Source of the DNA: Nocardioides sp. L-11A
GTDB lineage: Bacteria; Actinomycetota; Actinomycetes; Propionibacteriales; Nocardioidaceae
NCBI GenBank assembly: GCA_029961745.1
Contig: CP124680.1
Coordinates: 2,232,001 to 2,296,000 of the forward strand
DNA: 64,000 nt
Reading direction: 5' to 3'
Shown here: one piece after another, positions 17,688 through 25,555 of the stretch
Layout: every line of letters starts with the position of its first letter
Numbering within the stretch: the stretch's first letter is position 1
Made by a program: the position numbers and the translations under genes
The notes under the pieces: model-generated
Databases searched by the model: none
The model's input: the letters and a program-made list of their open reading frames with translations, nothing else
What the model was told of the DNA's origin: nothing

Positions 17688-18982
17688 TGGCCTACACCCC
17701 GGACGAGCAGACCTCGTGGGTGGTGCGAGCCGACCGGCTCGTCGACGGCACCGGAGGGCCGGTGATCGAGGATCCTGTGGTCCTCGTCGAAGGAGGTCGG
17801 ATCACGGCCGTTCACCAGGGGGCGCTGCCCGAGGGTCTCGACGTACCGCACGCCCGGCAGCTCGACCTGGCCGGACACACCCTGCTGCCGGGGCTGACGG
17901 ACGCCCACGTGCACCTCAACCTCCCGGCCGACGGGAGCGAGTTCGAGACCTGGTCCCGCGAGTCGGACGGGGTCTTCGTCGCGGCCGCCGCGCACGGTGC
18001 TCGGACGGCTCTGGACGCTGGGATCACGACCCTGCGCGACGTCGGATCGCGCGGGTCGACGGTCTTCGACCTGCGGCGGGCCGCCGACCTCGGGCGGGGG
18101 GTCGCTCCGCGGCTGCTGGTGAGCGGGCACCCGCTGACGATCACCGGCGGCCACGGCCACCCGCTCGGCGGCGAGGTCGACGGTGAGCAGGACCTGCGCC
18201 GCGCGGTGCGGGAGCTGAACAAGGCCGGGGCCGACTGGATCAAGGTGATCGGCTCGGGCGGCGGCACCAGGGGGACGCTGGTCCACCGGCCGGCCTTCAC
18301 CCGCGCCGAGCTGACGGCGATCGCCGAGGAGGCCCACCGGCTCGAGCTCAAGGTCACCACGCACACCGTCTGTGCCGAGTCGCTCGAGGACGCGATCGCC
18401 GCCGGGGTCGACGGGATCGAGCACGGCCTGTTCCTGGTGGACTTCGAGCACCAGGAGTACTCCCCGCAGGTCGCCGAGCAGCTCGCCGCGGCGGGCATCC
18501 CGGTCACCTCGACCCTCGTCGTCGGGTACGACGTCGTGCGCTCGGTCGACGCGCTCGACGAGCCCGACCAGGAGCAGCGCATCCAGCGCGACCGCTGGGA
18601 GCGGATGCTGGGCGACACGCTCGAGCAGTTCGCCAAGATGCGCGCACTCGGCATCGCCTTCATCTCGGGGACCGACGCCGGCTGGCGCTTCACGGACTTC
18701 GACAGCCTGCCGGACGAGCTGTGGCTGATGACCGAGGGCGGCATGTCCGGCGTCGAGGCGATCCATGCGTCGACGGGACTCGCGGCCGAGGTGCTCGGGT
18801 TCGCGGACCGGGCCGGAAGCGTGGTCCCGGGACTGGCGGCGGATCTCGTCGCCGTGGCCGGCGACCCGCTCGCCGACCTGCGGCGGCTGCGTGAGCCGAC
18901 GATGGTGATGCAGGCCGGCCGGCTCCACCGCCATGACGGCGGGGCCGCCCCGGCCCGACTGCCGGAGGACAGCGATGGCTGA
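17687..18982 (+). CDS. second metal-dependent amidohydrolase, prolidase-like
   Basis: 431 residues, COG1228-type amidohydrolase. Metal-site residues appear in DAHVHLN, DWIKVIGSGGG (likely carboxylated Lys), VTTHTVCAESL, GIEHGLF and ISGTDAG. It is only distantly similar to the amidohydrolase at 7062-8309, so the cluster carries two enzymes of the class with probably different dipeptide or lactam substrates. It is inserted between the binding protein and the ATPase genes, overlapping both (TGATG at the start, 8 bases at the end), which ties its substrate to the transporter. Confidence 0.9.
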   Translation: MAYTPDEQTSWVVRADRLVDGTGGPVIEDPVVLVEGGRITAVHQGALPEGLDVPHARQLDLAGHTLLPGLTDAHVHLNLPADGSEFETWSRESDGVFVAAAAHGARTALDAGITTLRDVGSRGSTVFDLRRAADLGRGVAPRLLVSGHPLTITGGHGHPLGGEVDGEQDLRRAVRELNKAGADWIKVIGSGGGTRGTLVHRPAFTRAELTAIAEEAHRLELKVTTHTVCAESLEDAIAAGVDGIEHGLFLVDFEHQEYSPQVAEQLAAAGIPVTSTLVVGYDVVRSVDALDEPDQEQRIQRDRWERMLGDTLEQFAKMRALGIAFISGTDAGWRFTDFDSLPDELWLMTEGGMSGVEAIHASTGLAAEVLGFADRAGSVVPGLAADLVAVAGDPLADLRRLREPTMVMQAGRLHRHDGGAAPARLPEDSDG

Positions 18983-19985
18983 CGCCGTGCCCGTGCTGGA
19001 GGTGACCGATCTGTCCGCGGAGTTCCCCGCGGGCGAGCGCCGGGTCACCGTCGTCGACGGAGTGAGCTTCTCCGTCGGCGCCGGCGCGAGCGTGGGCCTC
19101 GTGGGGGAGTCCGGCTCGGGCAAGAGCGTCACCGCGATGTCGGTGATCGGGATGATCCCTGCCCCGGGCCGGGTCGCCGGCGGCACGGTGCGGTTCCAGG
19201 GTGAGGACATCACCAGTGCGTCGACGAAGGCCATGCGCCGCCGCCGGGGCAAGGACATCGGACTGGTCCTGCAGGATCCGATGACCGCCCTCAATCCCGT
19301 CCAGCGGGTCGGCCCGCAGATCGTCGAGGCGATCCGTGCGCACCAGCGGGTGAGCAAGGAGGAGGCTGCGGGGCGGGCCGTCGAGCTGCTCCGGCAGCTG
19401 GGCATCCCCTCGCCCGAGCAGCGCTTCCAGGAGTACCCGCACCGGCTCAGCGGCGGGATGCGGCAGCGCGTGGTGCTCGCGATCGCGCTCGCCAACGACC
19501 CGAGCCTGCTGGTGCTCGACGAACCGACGACCGCCCTGGACGTGACGGTGCAGGCGCAGTTCCTCGACCTGGTCAAGGAGCTGCGCTCCCGGATCGGCAC
19601 GGCCATCGTGATGATCACGCACGACATCGGCGTGGTGGCGGAGGTCTGCGACGAGGTCGTCGTCATGTACGGCGGGCGGGTCATGGAGCAGGCGCCGGTC
19701 GCCCTGCTCCTGGCCGAGCCCCTGCATCCCTACACGATCGGACTGCTCGGATCCGTCCCCACGATCGGGAACCGGACCGACACCCTCGCGACGATCCGGG
19801 GCGCGGTCCCGCCACCGGACGCCATGCCGCCCGGCTGTCCCTTCGCCAATCGGTGCGACCACGCCACCGCGCGGTGCGAGGAGCGCCCGCCGATGATCCG
19901 CTTCCCCGGCGGCCGATCGGTCGCGTGCTGGCTGCACGTCGATCCCGCACCGGCCACGACGTCCACGACAGGAGGGGACCGATGA
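18975..19985 (+). CDS. Dpp/Opp-type ABC transporter ATPase (DppD-like)
   Basis: 336 residues with Walker A GESGSGKS, signature [12 protein letters not shown], Walker [15 protein letters not shown] and the C-terminal oligopeptide-transporter extension with its cysteine cluster ([15 protein letters not shown]), which binds a 4Fe-4S cluster in this family. GGAGG lies 6 bases before the ATG. It is coupled to the next ATPase by an ATGA overlap. Confidence 0.95.
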   Translation: MADAVPVLEVTDLSAEFPAGERRVTVVDGVSFSVGAGASVGLVGESGSGKSVTAMSVIGMIPAPGRVAGGTVRFQGEDITSASTKAMRRRRGKDIGLVLQDPMTALNPVQRVGPQIVEAIRAHQRVSKEEAAGRAVELLRQLGIPSPEQRFQEYPHRLSGGMRQRVVLAIALANDPSLLVLDEPTTALDVTVQAQFLDLVKELRSRIGTAIVMITHDIGVVAEVCDEVVVMYGGRVMEQAPVALLLAEPLHPYTIGLLGSVPTIGNRTDTLATIRGAVPPPDAMPPGCPFANRCDHATARCEERPPMIRFPGGRSVACWLHVDPAPATTSTTGGDR

Positions 19986-20956
19986 CCGAGTCCTCGTTGC
20001 TCGAGGTCCGTGACCTGCACACGCACTTCCCGGTCAAGGGTCCCGGTGGCCGGGTTCAGGCCGTCGTGCAGGCCGTCGACGGCGTGTCCTTCGACATCCC
20101 GGCGGGCCGGACCCTGGGGCTGGTCGGGGAGTCCGGCTGCGGGAAGAGCACGCTGGGCCGGACGATCATGAACCTGGAGCGGGCCACGTCAGGCTCCGTC
20201 ACGCTGGCCGGCCAGGAGATCTCGCAGCTGAGCGGGAGCGCCCTGCGGCGTACCCGCGGCCGGGTGCAGATGATCTTCCAGGACCCGCTGAGCTCGCTCG
20301 ACCCGCGGATGCGCGTGGAGCGGATCGTCGGCGAGGGACTGGCCGTCCAACGGGTCGGGCGGGCCGAGCGCGCGGAGCGGGTCGCCGAGGCGTTGGAACG
20401 GGTCGGCCTGCGCCGGGACCTCGCCCGGCGATACCCGCATCAGTTCAGCGGCGGGCAGCGGCAGCGGATCGGGATCGCCCGGGCGCTGGTGATGAATCCC
20501 GACCTGGTCATCGCAGACGAGGCCGTCTCGGCCCTCGACGTCTCGGTCCAGGCCCAGGTGCTCAACCTCATGCGCGAGCTGCAGCAGGAGCTGGGCCTGG
20601 CGTACCTGTTCATCTCACACGACCTCGCGGTCGTCGAGCACGTGAGCGACCGCGTCGGTGTGATGTACCTCGGGAAGCTGGTCGAGCTGGCCGACGCCGA
20701 GGACCTGTACGCCGAGCCGCTGATGCCCTACACCCAGGCTCTCCTCTCGGCGATCCCGTCCGCCGGTGGCGCTGCCGCGGGAGGCCGTGAGCGGATCGTC
20801 CTGTCCGGCGATCTGCCGACCCCGCTTGCCCCGCCCAGCGGGTGCAGGTTCCGAACCCGATGCTGGAAGGCGCAGGATGTGTGTGCGAGTGAAGAGCCGG
20901 CCCTTCGCGAGGTGCGGCCGGGCCACTGGGCCGCGTGTCACCTTGTTGACGCGTGA
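19982..20956 (+). CDS. Dpp/Opp-type ABC transporter ATPase (DppF-like)
   Basis: 324 residues with Walker [10 protein letters not shown], signature [15 protein letters not shown], Walker [15 protein letters not shown] and the C-terminal [15 protein letters not shown] segment. It completes the five-component importer (two permeases, binding protein, two ATPases). It is the last structural gene of the operon; the Lrp-type regulator follows 81 bp later on the same strand. Confidence 0.95.
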   Translation: MTESSLLEVRDLHTHFPVKGPGGRVQAVVQAVDGVSFDIPAGRTLGLVGESGCGKSTLGRTIMNLERATSGSVTLAGQEISQLSGSALRRTRGRVQMIFQDPLSSLDPRMRVERIVGEGLAVQRVGRAERAERVAEALERVGLRRDLARRYPHQFSGGQRQRIGIARALVMNPDLVIADEAVSALDVSVQAQVLNLMRELQQELGLAYLFISHDLAVVEHVSDRVGVMYLGKLVELADAEDLYAEPLMPYTQALLSAIPSAGGAAAGGRERIVLSGDLPTPLAPPSGCRFRTRCWKAQDVCASEEPALREVRPGHWAACHLVDA

Positions 20957-21037
20957 GGCCGACCGGTCCGTGCATACTCGACCGCGGACCGGTGCGGCCG
21001 TGTGCGCAGCCCGGCACGAGTTGAAGGAGATGCGGAG

Positions 21038-21592
21038 ATGGCACGTCCCGAGTCTGCGGCGGACCGAGAGCAGAACGACATGAGCGAGTTCGTGCTCGGT
21101 GACTCCCAGAAGGCCGACCTCGACGCCACCGACCTGCGGCTGCTCAGCCTGCTCGTCAGCGACGCCCGGGCCAGCCAGCGCAAGATCGCCCGGGAGCTCA
21201 GCATCTCCGCGCCGACCGTCGGGGAGCGCATCGCCCGCCTCGAGCGGGAGGGCGTGATCCGGGGCTACCGCGCCGATGTCGACTGGGGCGCCCTGGGCTT
21301 CCCGATGCAGGTCTACGCCTCGATCATCGCCGCCTCCAACCAGGCCTCGGTGCTCCGGGCGCTGCACGAGATCAGCGAGGTGGAGCAGGTGCTGGTCGTC
21401 ACCGGTTCGATGGACCTGCTGGCGCGGCTCCGGGTCCGGGACTCGACGCACCTGCGGAAGGTCCTGCTGGAGGCGATCTGGGAGATCCCGGGAGTGACCC
21501 GGGTCGAGACCCTGGTGAGCCTGGCGGAGACCAAGCCGAAGGACTTCCTCCAGGGCATGATCGGAGTGCTCCAGCGCGACCACGAGGAGTGA
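21038..21592 (+). CDS. Lrp/AsnC-family transcriptional regulator
   Basis: 184 residues. After a 25-residue polar extension comes the Lrp helix-turn-helix (DLRLLSLLVSDARASQ, then KIARELSISAPTVGERIARL) and an alpha-beta RAM ligand-binding domain. Lrp/AsnC proteins respond to amino acids and often control amino-acid catabolism or transport, which fits its place at the end of the peptide cluster. AAGGAGA lies 7 bases before the chosen ATG. Candidate targets are the palindrome at 11948-11963 and the repeat at 6994-7006. Confidence 0.92.
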   Translation: MARPESAADREQNDMSEFVLGDSQKADLDATDLRLLSLLVSDARASQRKIARELSISAPTVGERIARLEREGVIRGYRADVDWGALGFPMQVYASIIAASNQASVLRALHEISEVEQVLVVTGSMDLLARLRVRDSTHLRKVLLEAIWEIPGVTRVETLVSLAETKPKDFLQGMIGVLQRDHEE

Positions 21593-21665
21593 GGGGCGGG
21601 TCGTCCCCGTTCCTTGGTTCTCCCGTCCGTCGATGCGGCCGGGATCGTCTCGTACCCTCGACGCC

Positions 21666-22157
21666 GTGGGCATGCAGGCGGCGTACACGCTGGTCGACGA
21701 GGCGACCCTGGACCGCCTGGTGGCCTCGGCTCCGGAGGAGCTGGGGGCCGCCCTGGAGGCGTTGGAGGCCGGGGGAGCGCCCACGGTCTACCTCGACAAG
21801 CTGTGGGACGGCCTGCACTTCCTGCTGACCGGGGCGTCCGCGGGCACGCCGATCGCCGGGGACCCGCTGAGTGATGCCGTGGTCGGCGTGCACGTCTTCG
21901 AGGCGGAGGACTATGTCGGCTGCACGGAGCACGACGAGCTGTCGGTGGTGGTGGCGGCCCTGGAGGCCGTCGATCTCCCTGCGGCGCTGGCGGATGCGCG
22001 TTTCGATTCCTTTACCGCGGCGGACGTCTATCCGCGGATCTGGTCGGGCGATCCCGCTGCCCTGCGTGCCGAGCTCGCCGAGGCGTTCGGCGTCCTCCTC
22101 GAGGTGCACCGTGCCGCCCTGGCCGGCGGGCAGCACGTGGTGGTGAGCATCCTCTGA
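21666..22157 (+). CDS. DUF1877 (YfbM-like) family protein
   Basis: 163 residues. DUF1877 proteins are small cytoplasmic proteins of unknown function. The family pattern is visible in AAYTLVDEATLDRL near the start, LDKLWDGLHFLLTG in the middle and VHRAALAGGQHVVVSIL at the end. The GTG at 21666 is chosen because TACCCT, a good -10 box, ends 7 bases upstream and the next residues fit the family start; this implies a leaderless mRNA. Nothing links it to its neighbours. Confidence 0.82.
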   Translation: MGMQAAYTLVDEATLDRLVASAPEELGAALEALEAGGAPTVYLDKLWDGLHFLLTGASAGTPIAGDPLSDAVVGVHVFEAEDYVGCTEHDELSVVVAALEAVDLPAALADARFDSFTAADVYPRIWSGDPAALRAELAEAFGVLLEVHRAALAGGQHVVVSIL

Positions 22158-22196
22158 GCCCGCGGTTTGGCTGCGACGGGCTACTAGGCTCGCCCG

Positions 22197-23579
22197 GTGA
22201 CCAGTGCGCGCAGGACCGGCGGTGTGTCGTACTGGTGGGCCGACCTCGGCCTGCCCGAGCCGCGGGACCTGCTCGCCGGCGACGAGGAGGTCGACGTCGT
22301 CGTGGTCGGCGCGGGCTACACCGGGCTGTGGACGGCGTACTACCTCCGCGAGCTGCGGCCCGACCTCGACATCCGCGTGGTCGAGCAGCAGTTCGCCGGG
22401 TACGGCGCGTCCGGGCGCAACGGCGGATGGCTCTCGGCGTCGGTGACCGGCGGGCTGGACGGCTACGCCCGCACCCACCCGCGGGCCGAGGTCGCACGCT
22501 TCCAGCTCGCCATGAACGACGCCGTCGACGAGGTGATCGGAGTCGCGGAGCGGCACGGCATCGATGCCGAGGTGCGCCGCGGCGGCACGCTGCTGGTCGC
22601 CCGCAACGCGGCGCAGGCGACCCGGGCCCACGCGGCCGCAGCGACCGCGGAGCGGTGGCCGGAGACGGAGGCGCGGCTGCTGGACGCCGACGAGGCGGAC
22701 GCCCGGATCCGGGTGGCCGGCACGCGGGTGGCGCTGTGGGAGCCGCACTGCGCGCGGATCCACCCGGCCCGTCTCGCCCGCGGCCTGGCCGACACCGTGC
22801 GCGAGCGCGGCGTCCGGATCCACGAGGGAACCACGGTCCGCATGATCGCGCCCGGTCGGGTGGAGACCGACCGTGGCACCCTCCGCGCGCGCCACGTGAT
22901 CCGGGCGACCGAGGGGTTCACCGCCCGGCTAGCCGGCGAGCGGCGCACCTGGGTGCCGATGAACTCCTCGATGATCGTCACCGACCCGCTGCCCGCCGAC
23001 GCCTGGGCGGCCATCGGCTGGCAGCACCACGACACGCTCGAGGACTTCGCCCACGTCTACTCCTACGCCCAGCGCACCGCCGACGGCCGGATCGCCATCG
23101 GCGGCCGCGGCCACCCCTACCGCTTCGCGTCGCGCACCGACCTCGACGGCGACATCCCGGACCGCACCGTCCAGCACCTGCGTGACGTCCTGTGCGCGTG
23201 GTTCCCCCAGTTGCGCGACCTCGGTGTCGCCCACGCGTGGAGCGGCGTGCTCGGAGTCCCGCGCAACTGGCGGGCGACCGTCGGGTACGACGCCGCGAGC
23301 GGCCTCGGCTGGGCAGGCGGCTACGTCGGCACGGGAGTCACCGCCACGAACCTCGCCGGCCGCACCCTCGCCGACCTGGTCGCGGGGGAGCGGACCGAGC
23401 GCACCACCCTGCCCTGGGTGGACCAGCGGGCCCGGACCTGGGAGCCCGAGCCGTTGCGCTGGCTGGGCATCCACGGTCTCTACCGGGCCTACGGGCTCGC
23501 GGACCGGCAGGAGGCACGGGGTGCGCGCCGTACGTCGTGGATCGCCCGGGTGGGGGACCGGATCAGCGGGCGCGGCTGA
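22197..23579 (+). CDS. FAD-dependent oxidoreductase, DAO family
   Basis: 460 residues with the FAD-binding motif VVVVGAGYTGLWTAYYL near residue 37, then GYGASGRNGGWLSASVTGG, typical of the glycine/D-amino-acid oxidase fold (YurR/PuuB-like). Likely substrates are amines or N-methyl/D-amino acids, but none can be assigned. TAGGCT ends 6 bases before the GTG start, predicting a leaderless transcript. The gene ends just before a small inverted repeat and the SoxR box of the next gene. Confidence 0.87.
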   Translation: MTSARRTGGVSYWWADLGLPEPRDLLAGDEEVDVVVVGAGYTGLWTAYYLRELRPDLDIRVVEQQFAGYGASGRNGGWLSASVTGGLDGYARTHPRAEVARFQLAMNDAVDEVIGVAERHGIDAEVRRGGTLLVARNAAQATRAHAAAATAERWPETEARLLDADEADARIRVAGTRVALWEPHCARIHPARLARGLADTVRERGVRIHEGTTVRMIAPGRVETDRGTLRARHVIRATEGFTARLAGERRTWVPMNSSMIVTDPLPADAWAAIGWQHHDTLEDFAHVYSYAQRTADGRIAIGGRGHPYRFASRTDLDGDIPDRTVQHLRDVLCAWFPQLRDLGVAHAWSGVLGVPRNWRATVGYDAASGLGWAGGYVGTGVTATNLAGRTLADLVAGERTERTTLPWVDQRARTWEPEPLRWLGIHGLYRAYGLADRQEARGARRTSWIARVGDRISGRG

Positions 23580-23584
23580 GACTT

Positions 23585-23608
23585 CGACATGTGAGGTGCG
23601 TCATGTCG
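23585..23608. repeat. 7-bp inverted repeat downstream of oxidoreductase
   Basis: CGACATG-N10-CATGTCG starts 6 bases after the oxidoreductase stop codon and ends just before the SoxR box. It could be a weak terminator or a second operator for the flavin reductase promoter. Confidence 0.4.
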
Positions 23609-23610
23609 AC

Positions 23611-23641
23611 TGGACCTCAAGTGCGCTTGAGGTTCTATGCT
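23611..23641 (+). promoter_or_regulatory. SoxR box in a MerR-type 19-bp-spaced promoter
   Basis: The palindrome ACCTCAAG-TGCG-CTTGAGGT (23614-23633) matches the SoxR operator core CCTCAAG-N4-CTTGAGG. It lies between a -35-like TGGACC (23611-23616) and a -10 TATGCT (23636-23641) with 19-bp spacing, the overlong spacing that SoxR and other MerR-family activators correct when oxidised. No soxR gene is in the window. Confidence 0.88.
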
Positions 23642-23664
23642 CCCTTCGTGTGAAGGGAGAGTCG

Positions 23665-24195
23665 ATGACGCACGCCGCCTCGCATTCGTTGGCAGATCGG
23701 TTCAAGGCCGGCTTCCGGCGCCATGCCGCGGGGGTCGCGATCGTGGTCGGAGAGACCGCGGAGGGCCCGGTCGGAGCCACGGTGTCCAGTGTCGCGTCGG
23801 TCAGCGCCAGTCCACCGCTGCTGTCCTTCTCGCTCGCCCGCGCCAGCACCGTCGGCCCGCAGCTCGTCGGCCGCGACACCCTCTCCGTGTTCCTGTTGGC
23901 CGACTCCCAGGCCGACCTCGCGCGGGCGTTCGCCGACCGGCGGGCCGAGCGTTTCACCGAGGCTCAGGGCTGGACCCGGGACGAGCGCGGGCTGGTGCTT
24001 CCCGACGCCGTCGCGGCCTTCCACGGCCGCCCCGCGCACGTCATCCCGGCGGGTGGCTCGTGGTTGGTGCTGCTCGAGGTCGACCGGATCGACGAGGGTC
24101 CCGCGGCGGCGCCGCTGGTCCACCACGACCGCGACTACTGGGCGCCCGCGCCGCTCCCCGAGATCCGCCGCGCCCTGCGCGCGGTCGAGGGTTGA
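23665..24195 (+). CDS. flavin reductase family protein (SoxR-regulated)
   Basis: 176 residues of the FMN-binding split-barrel flavin reductase family (GVAIVVGE, GATVSSVASVSASPPLLSFSLA and FLLADSQ are typical). It would reduce FMN/FAD with NAD(P)H or act as a small flavoprotein reductase. AAGGGAGA precedes the ATG. The SoxR box just upstream predicts induction by redox-cycling compounds; in Streptomyces the SoxR regulon also includes flavin-dependent oxidoreductases. It is followed 65 bp later by sodN. Confidence 0.9.
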   Translation: MTHAASHSLADRFKAGFRRHAAGVAIVVGETAEGPVGATVSSVASVSASPPLLSFSLARASTVGPQLVGRDTLSVFLLADSQADLARAFADRRAERFTEAQGWTRDERGLVLPDAVAAFHGRPAHVIPAGGSWLVLLEVDRIDEGPAAAPLVHHDRDYWAPAPLPEIRRALRAVEG

Positions 24196-24260
24196 GCCCG
24201 CCTCTCCCTCCGCGGCACACCCGCCGCACGCCCGTACCCACCGAGAGGAACCACTCACCC

Positions 24261-24656
24261 ATGCGTCTGTTCGCCCCGACTGTCGAGGTCTCCGCCCACT
24301 GCGACCTGCCCTGCGGCGTCTACGACCCCGCCCAGGCCCGGATCGAGGCCGAGTCCGTCAAGGCCGTCATCGCCAAGGCCCTCGACAGCGACGACCCCGA
24401 CTTCCGCACCCGCGCCATCCTGATCAAGGAGCAGCGCTCCGAGCTCGTCAAGCACCACCTCTGGGTGCTGTGGACCGACTACTTCAAGCCCCCGCACTTC
24501 GAGGCCCACCCCCAGCTCCACACCCTGGTCAACGAGGCCACCAAGCTCGCCGGCGCCACCGGCACCAAGGGCACCCTCGACCTGGCCAAGGCCGACGAGC
24601 TCCTCGCCAAGATCGACGAGATCGCCGAGATCTTCTGGGCCACCAAGAAGGCCTGA
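24261..24656 (+). CDS. sodN: nickel superoxide dismutase
   Basis: 131 residues. The nickel hook HCDLPCGVY is intact, and the precursor has a 12-residue leader (ending VSA) that must be removed so that the His amine can bind Ni, leaving His1, Cys2 and Cys6. The remaining sequence, including KEQRSELVKHHLWVLWTDYFKPPHFE, is typical. It disproportionates superoxide in the cytoplasm. GAGAGGAA lies 10 bases before the ATG. The maturation peptidase gene sodX, usually adjacent, is not seen here. A strong terminator follows. Confidence 0.97.
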   Translation: MRLFAPTVEVSAHCDLPCGVYDPAQARIEAESVKAVIAKALDSDDPDFRTRAILIKEQRSELVKHHLWVLWTDYFKPPHFEAHPQLHTLVNEATKLAGATGTKGTLDLAKADELLAKIDEIAEIFWATKKA

Positions 24657-24677
24657 GCGGCCACGCTCCCCGACGAC

Positions 24678-24715
24678 ACACGGCCGGCCCCGCCGATGGC
24701 GGGAGCCGGCCGTGT
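24678..24715. terminator. sodN terminator hairpin
   Basis: An 11-bp outer stem (24678-24688 with 24705-24715) continues into a 6-bp inner stem (24689-24694 with 24698-24703) with a single bulged A. It lies 21 bp after sodN and before the end of the small membrane protein gene on the other strand. Confidence 0.8.
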
Positions 24716-24730
24716 CTTGTCGGGAGGTGG

Positions 24731-24967
24731 TCAGAGGTCGCCCGGGCGCCGATGGCGAGGGTCGACGTGGAGGCGATCCCCGTCCGGGTCGCCCGGATCG
24801 AGGGGCGGTGTGTGGTCGGTCCGATCGGCGGTCGGGTCGACCCGCTCCGGGTCGTGAGCGACGTCCTCGTTGCGCCGTCGGTCGGCGACGAACGCCCAGA
24901 CCAGGCCCAGGACGATGAACGCGGCGACGACCACGCCGATGATCAGCCAGGCAGGTGACATGTCCAT
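24731..24967 (-). CDS. small single-pass membrane protein
   Basis: 78 residues: one N-terminal membrane helix (about residues 4-28, [20 protein letters not shown]), a short basic stop-transfer (DRRR), then an Asp/Pro-rich cytoplasmic tail. I do not recognise a family. An alternative ATG lies two codons downstream. No clear ribosome-binding site is seen. Coding is supported by the classic helix-plus-tail pattern and the lack of any competing frame; it is divergent from furA. Confidence 0.55.
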   Translation of the reverse strand: MDMSPAWLIIGVVVAAFIVLGLVWAFVADRRRNEDVAHDPERVDPTADRTDHTPPLDPGDPDGDRLHVDPRHRRPGDL

Positions 24968-25064
24968 GGCGGGGTGGTACCCGGTCGCCGTCGCCCTAGT
25001 CGGGCGGCCCGGGCACCTGACCCGGCAGACGATCTCGATCGGACGGCGACACACCCGCTGTTGA

Positions 25065-25081
25065 TCTTGACTGGTTCAAGA
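25065..25081 (+). promoter_or_regulatory. FurA operator candidate over the furA-katG promoter
   Basis: TCTTGA-N5-TCAAGA is a perfect 6-bp inverted repeat overlapping TTGACT (25067-25072), a good -35 box, 20 bp before furA. FurA-type peroxide regulators repress their own furA-katG operon through such AT-richer inverted repeats. This is the only AT-rich patch in the area. Confidence 0.65.
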
Positions 25082-25100
25082 AAGATGGCATGCTGGAGTC

Positions 25101-25526
25101 ATGTCCGCGCCCGACTTCCAGCAGCAGCTGCGAGAGGTCGCGCTCCGGGTCACCCGGCCCCGGCTCGCCGTCCTGGAGGCGGTGCACGCGCATCCCCACG
25201 CGGACACCGAGTCGATCATCGCGGCGGCGCGCGCGCTGCTGCCCGAGGTGTCCCACCAGGCGGTGTACGACTCGCTGCACACGCTGACCCACGCCGGTCT
25301 CGTGCGCAGCATCAAGCCCGCGGGCTCGGTCGCGCGCTACGAGACGCGCACCGGCGACAACCACCACCACGTCGTCTGCCGCTCGTGCGGCGAGATCGCC
25401 GACGTGGACTGCGCGGTCGGCCACGTGCCGTGCCTGACCGCCTCCGACTCCCACGGCTTCGTGATCGACGAGGCCGAGGTCATCTATTGGGGCCTCTGCC
25501 CCGACTGCACATCCCGCCCCCAGTAG
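25101..25526 (+). CDS. furA: Fur-family peroxide regulator (FurA/CatR type)
   Basis: 141 residues. It has a winged helix ([37 protein letters not shown]), then the metal-binding dimer domain with [10 protein letters not shown] and a C-terminal CPDC. The two CxxC pairs form the structural zinc site. It represses katG until metal-catalysed oxidation inactivates it. CTGGAG precedes the ATG, and katG follows after 29 bp, so the two are co-transcribed as in mycobacteria and Streptomyces. Confidence 0.93.
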   Translation: MSAPDFQQQLREVALRVTRPRLAVLEAVHAHPHADTESIIAAARALLPEVSHQAVYDSLHTLTHAGLVRSIKPAGSVARYETRTGDNHHHVVCRSCGEIADVDCAVGHVPCLTASDSHGFVIDEAEVIYWGLCPDCTSRPQ

Positions 25527-25555
25527 GTACGACAGGTCCCCGGAAAGGTTCCCGA

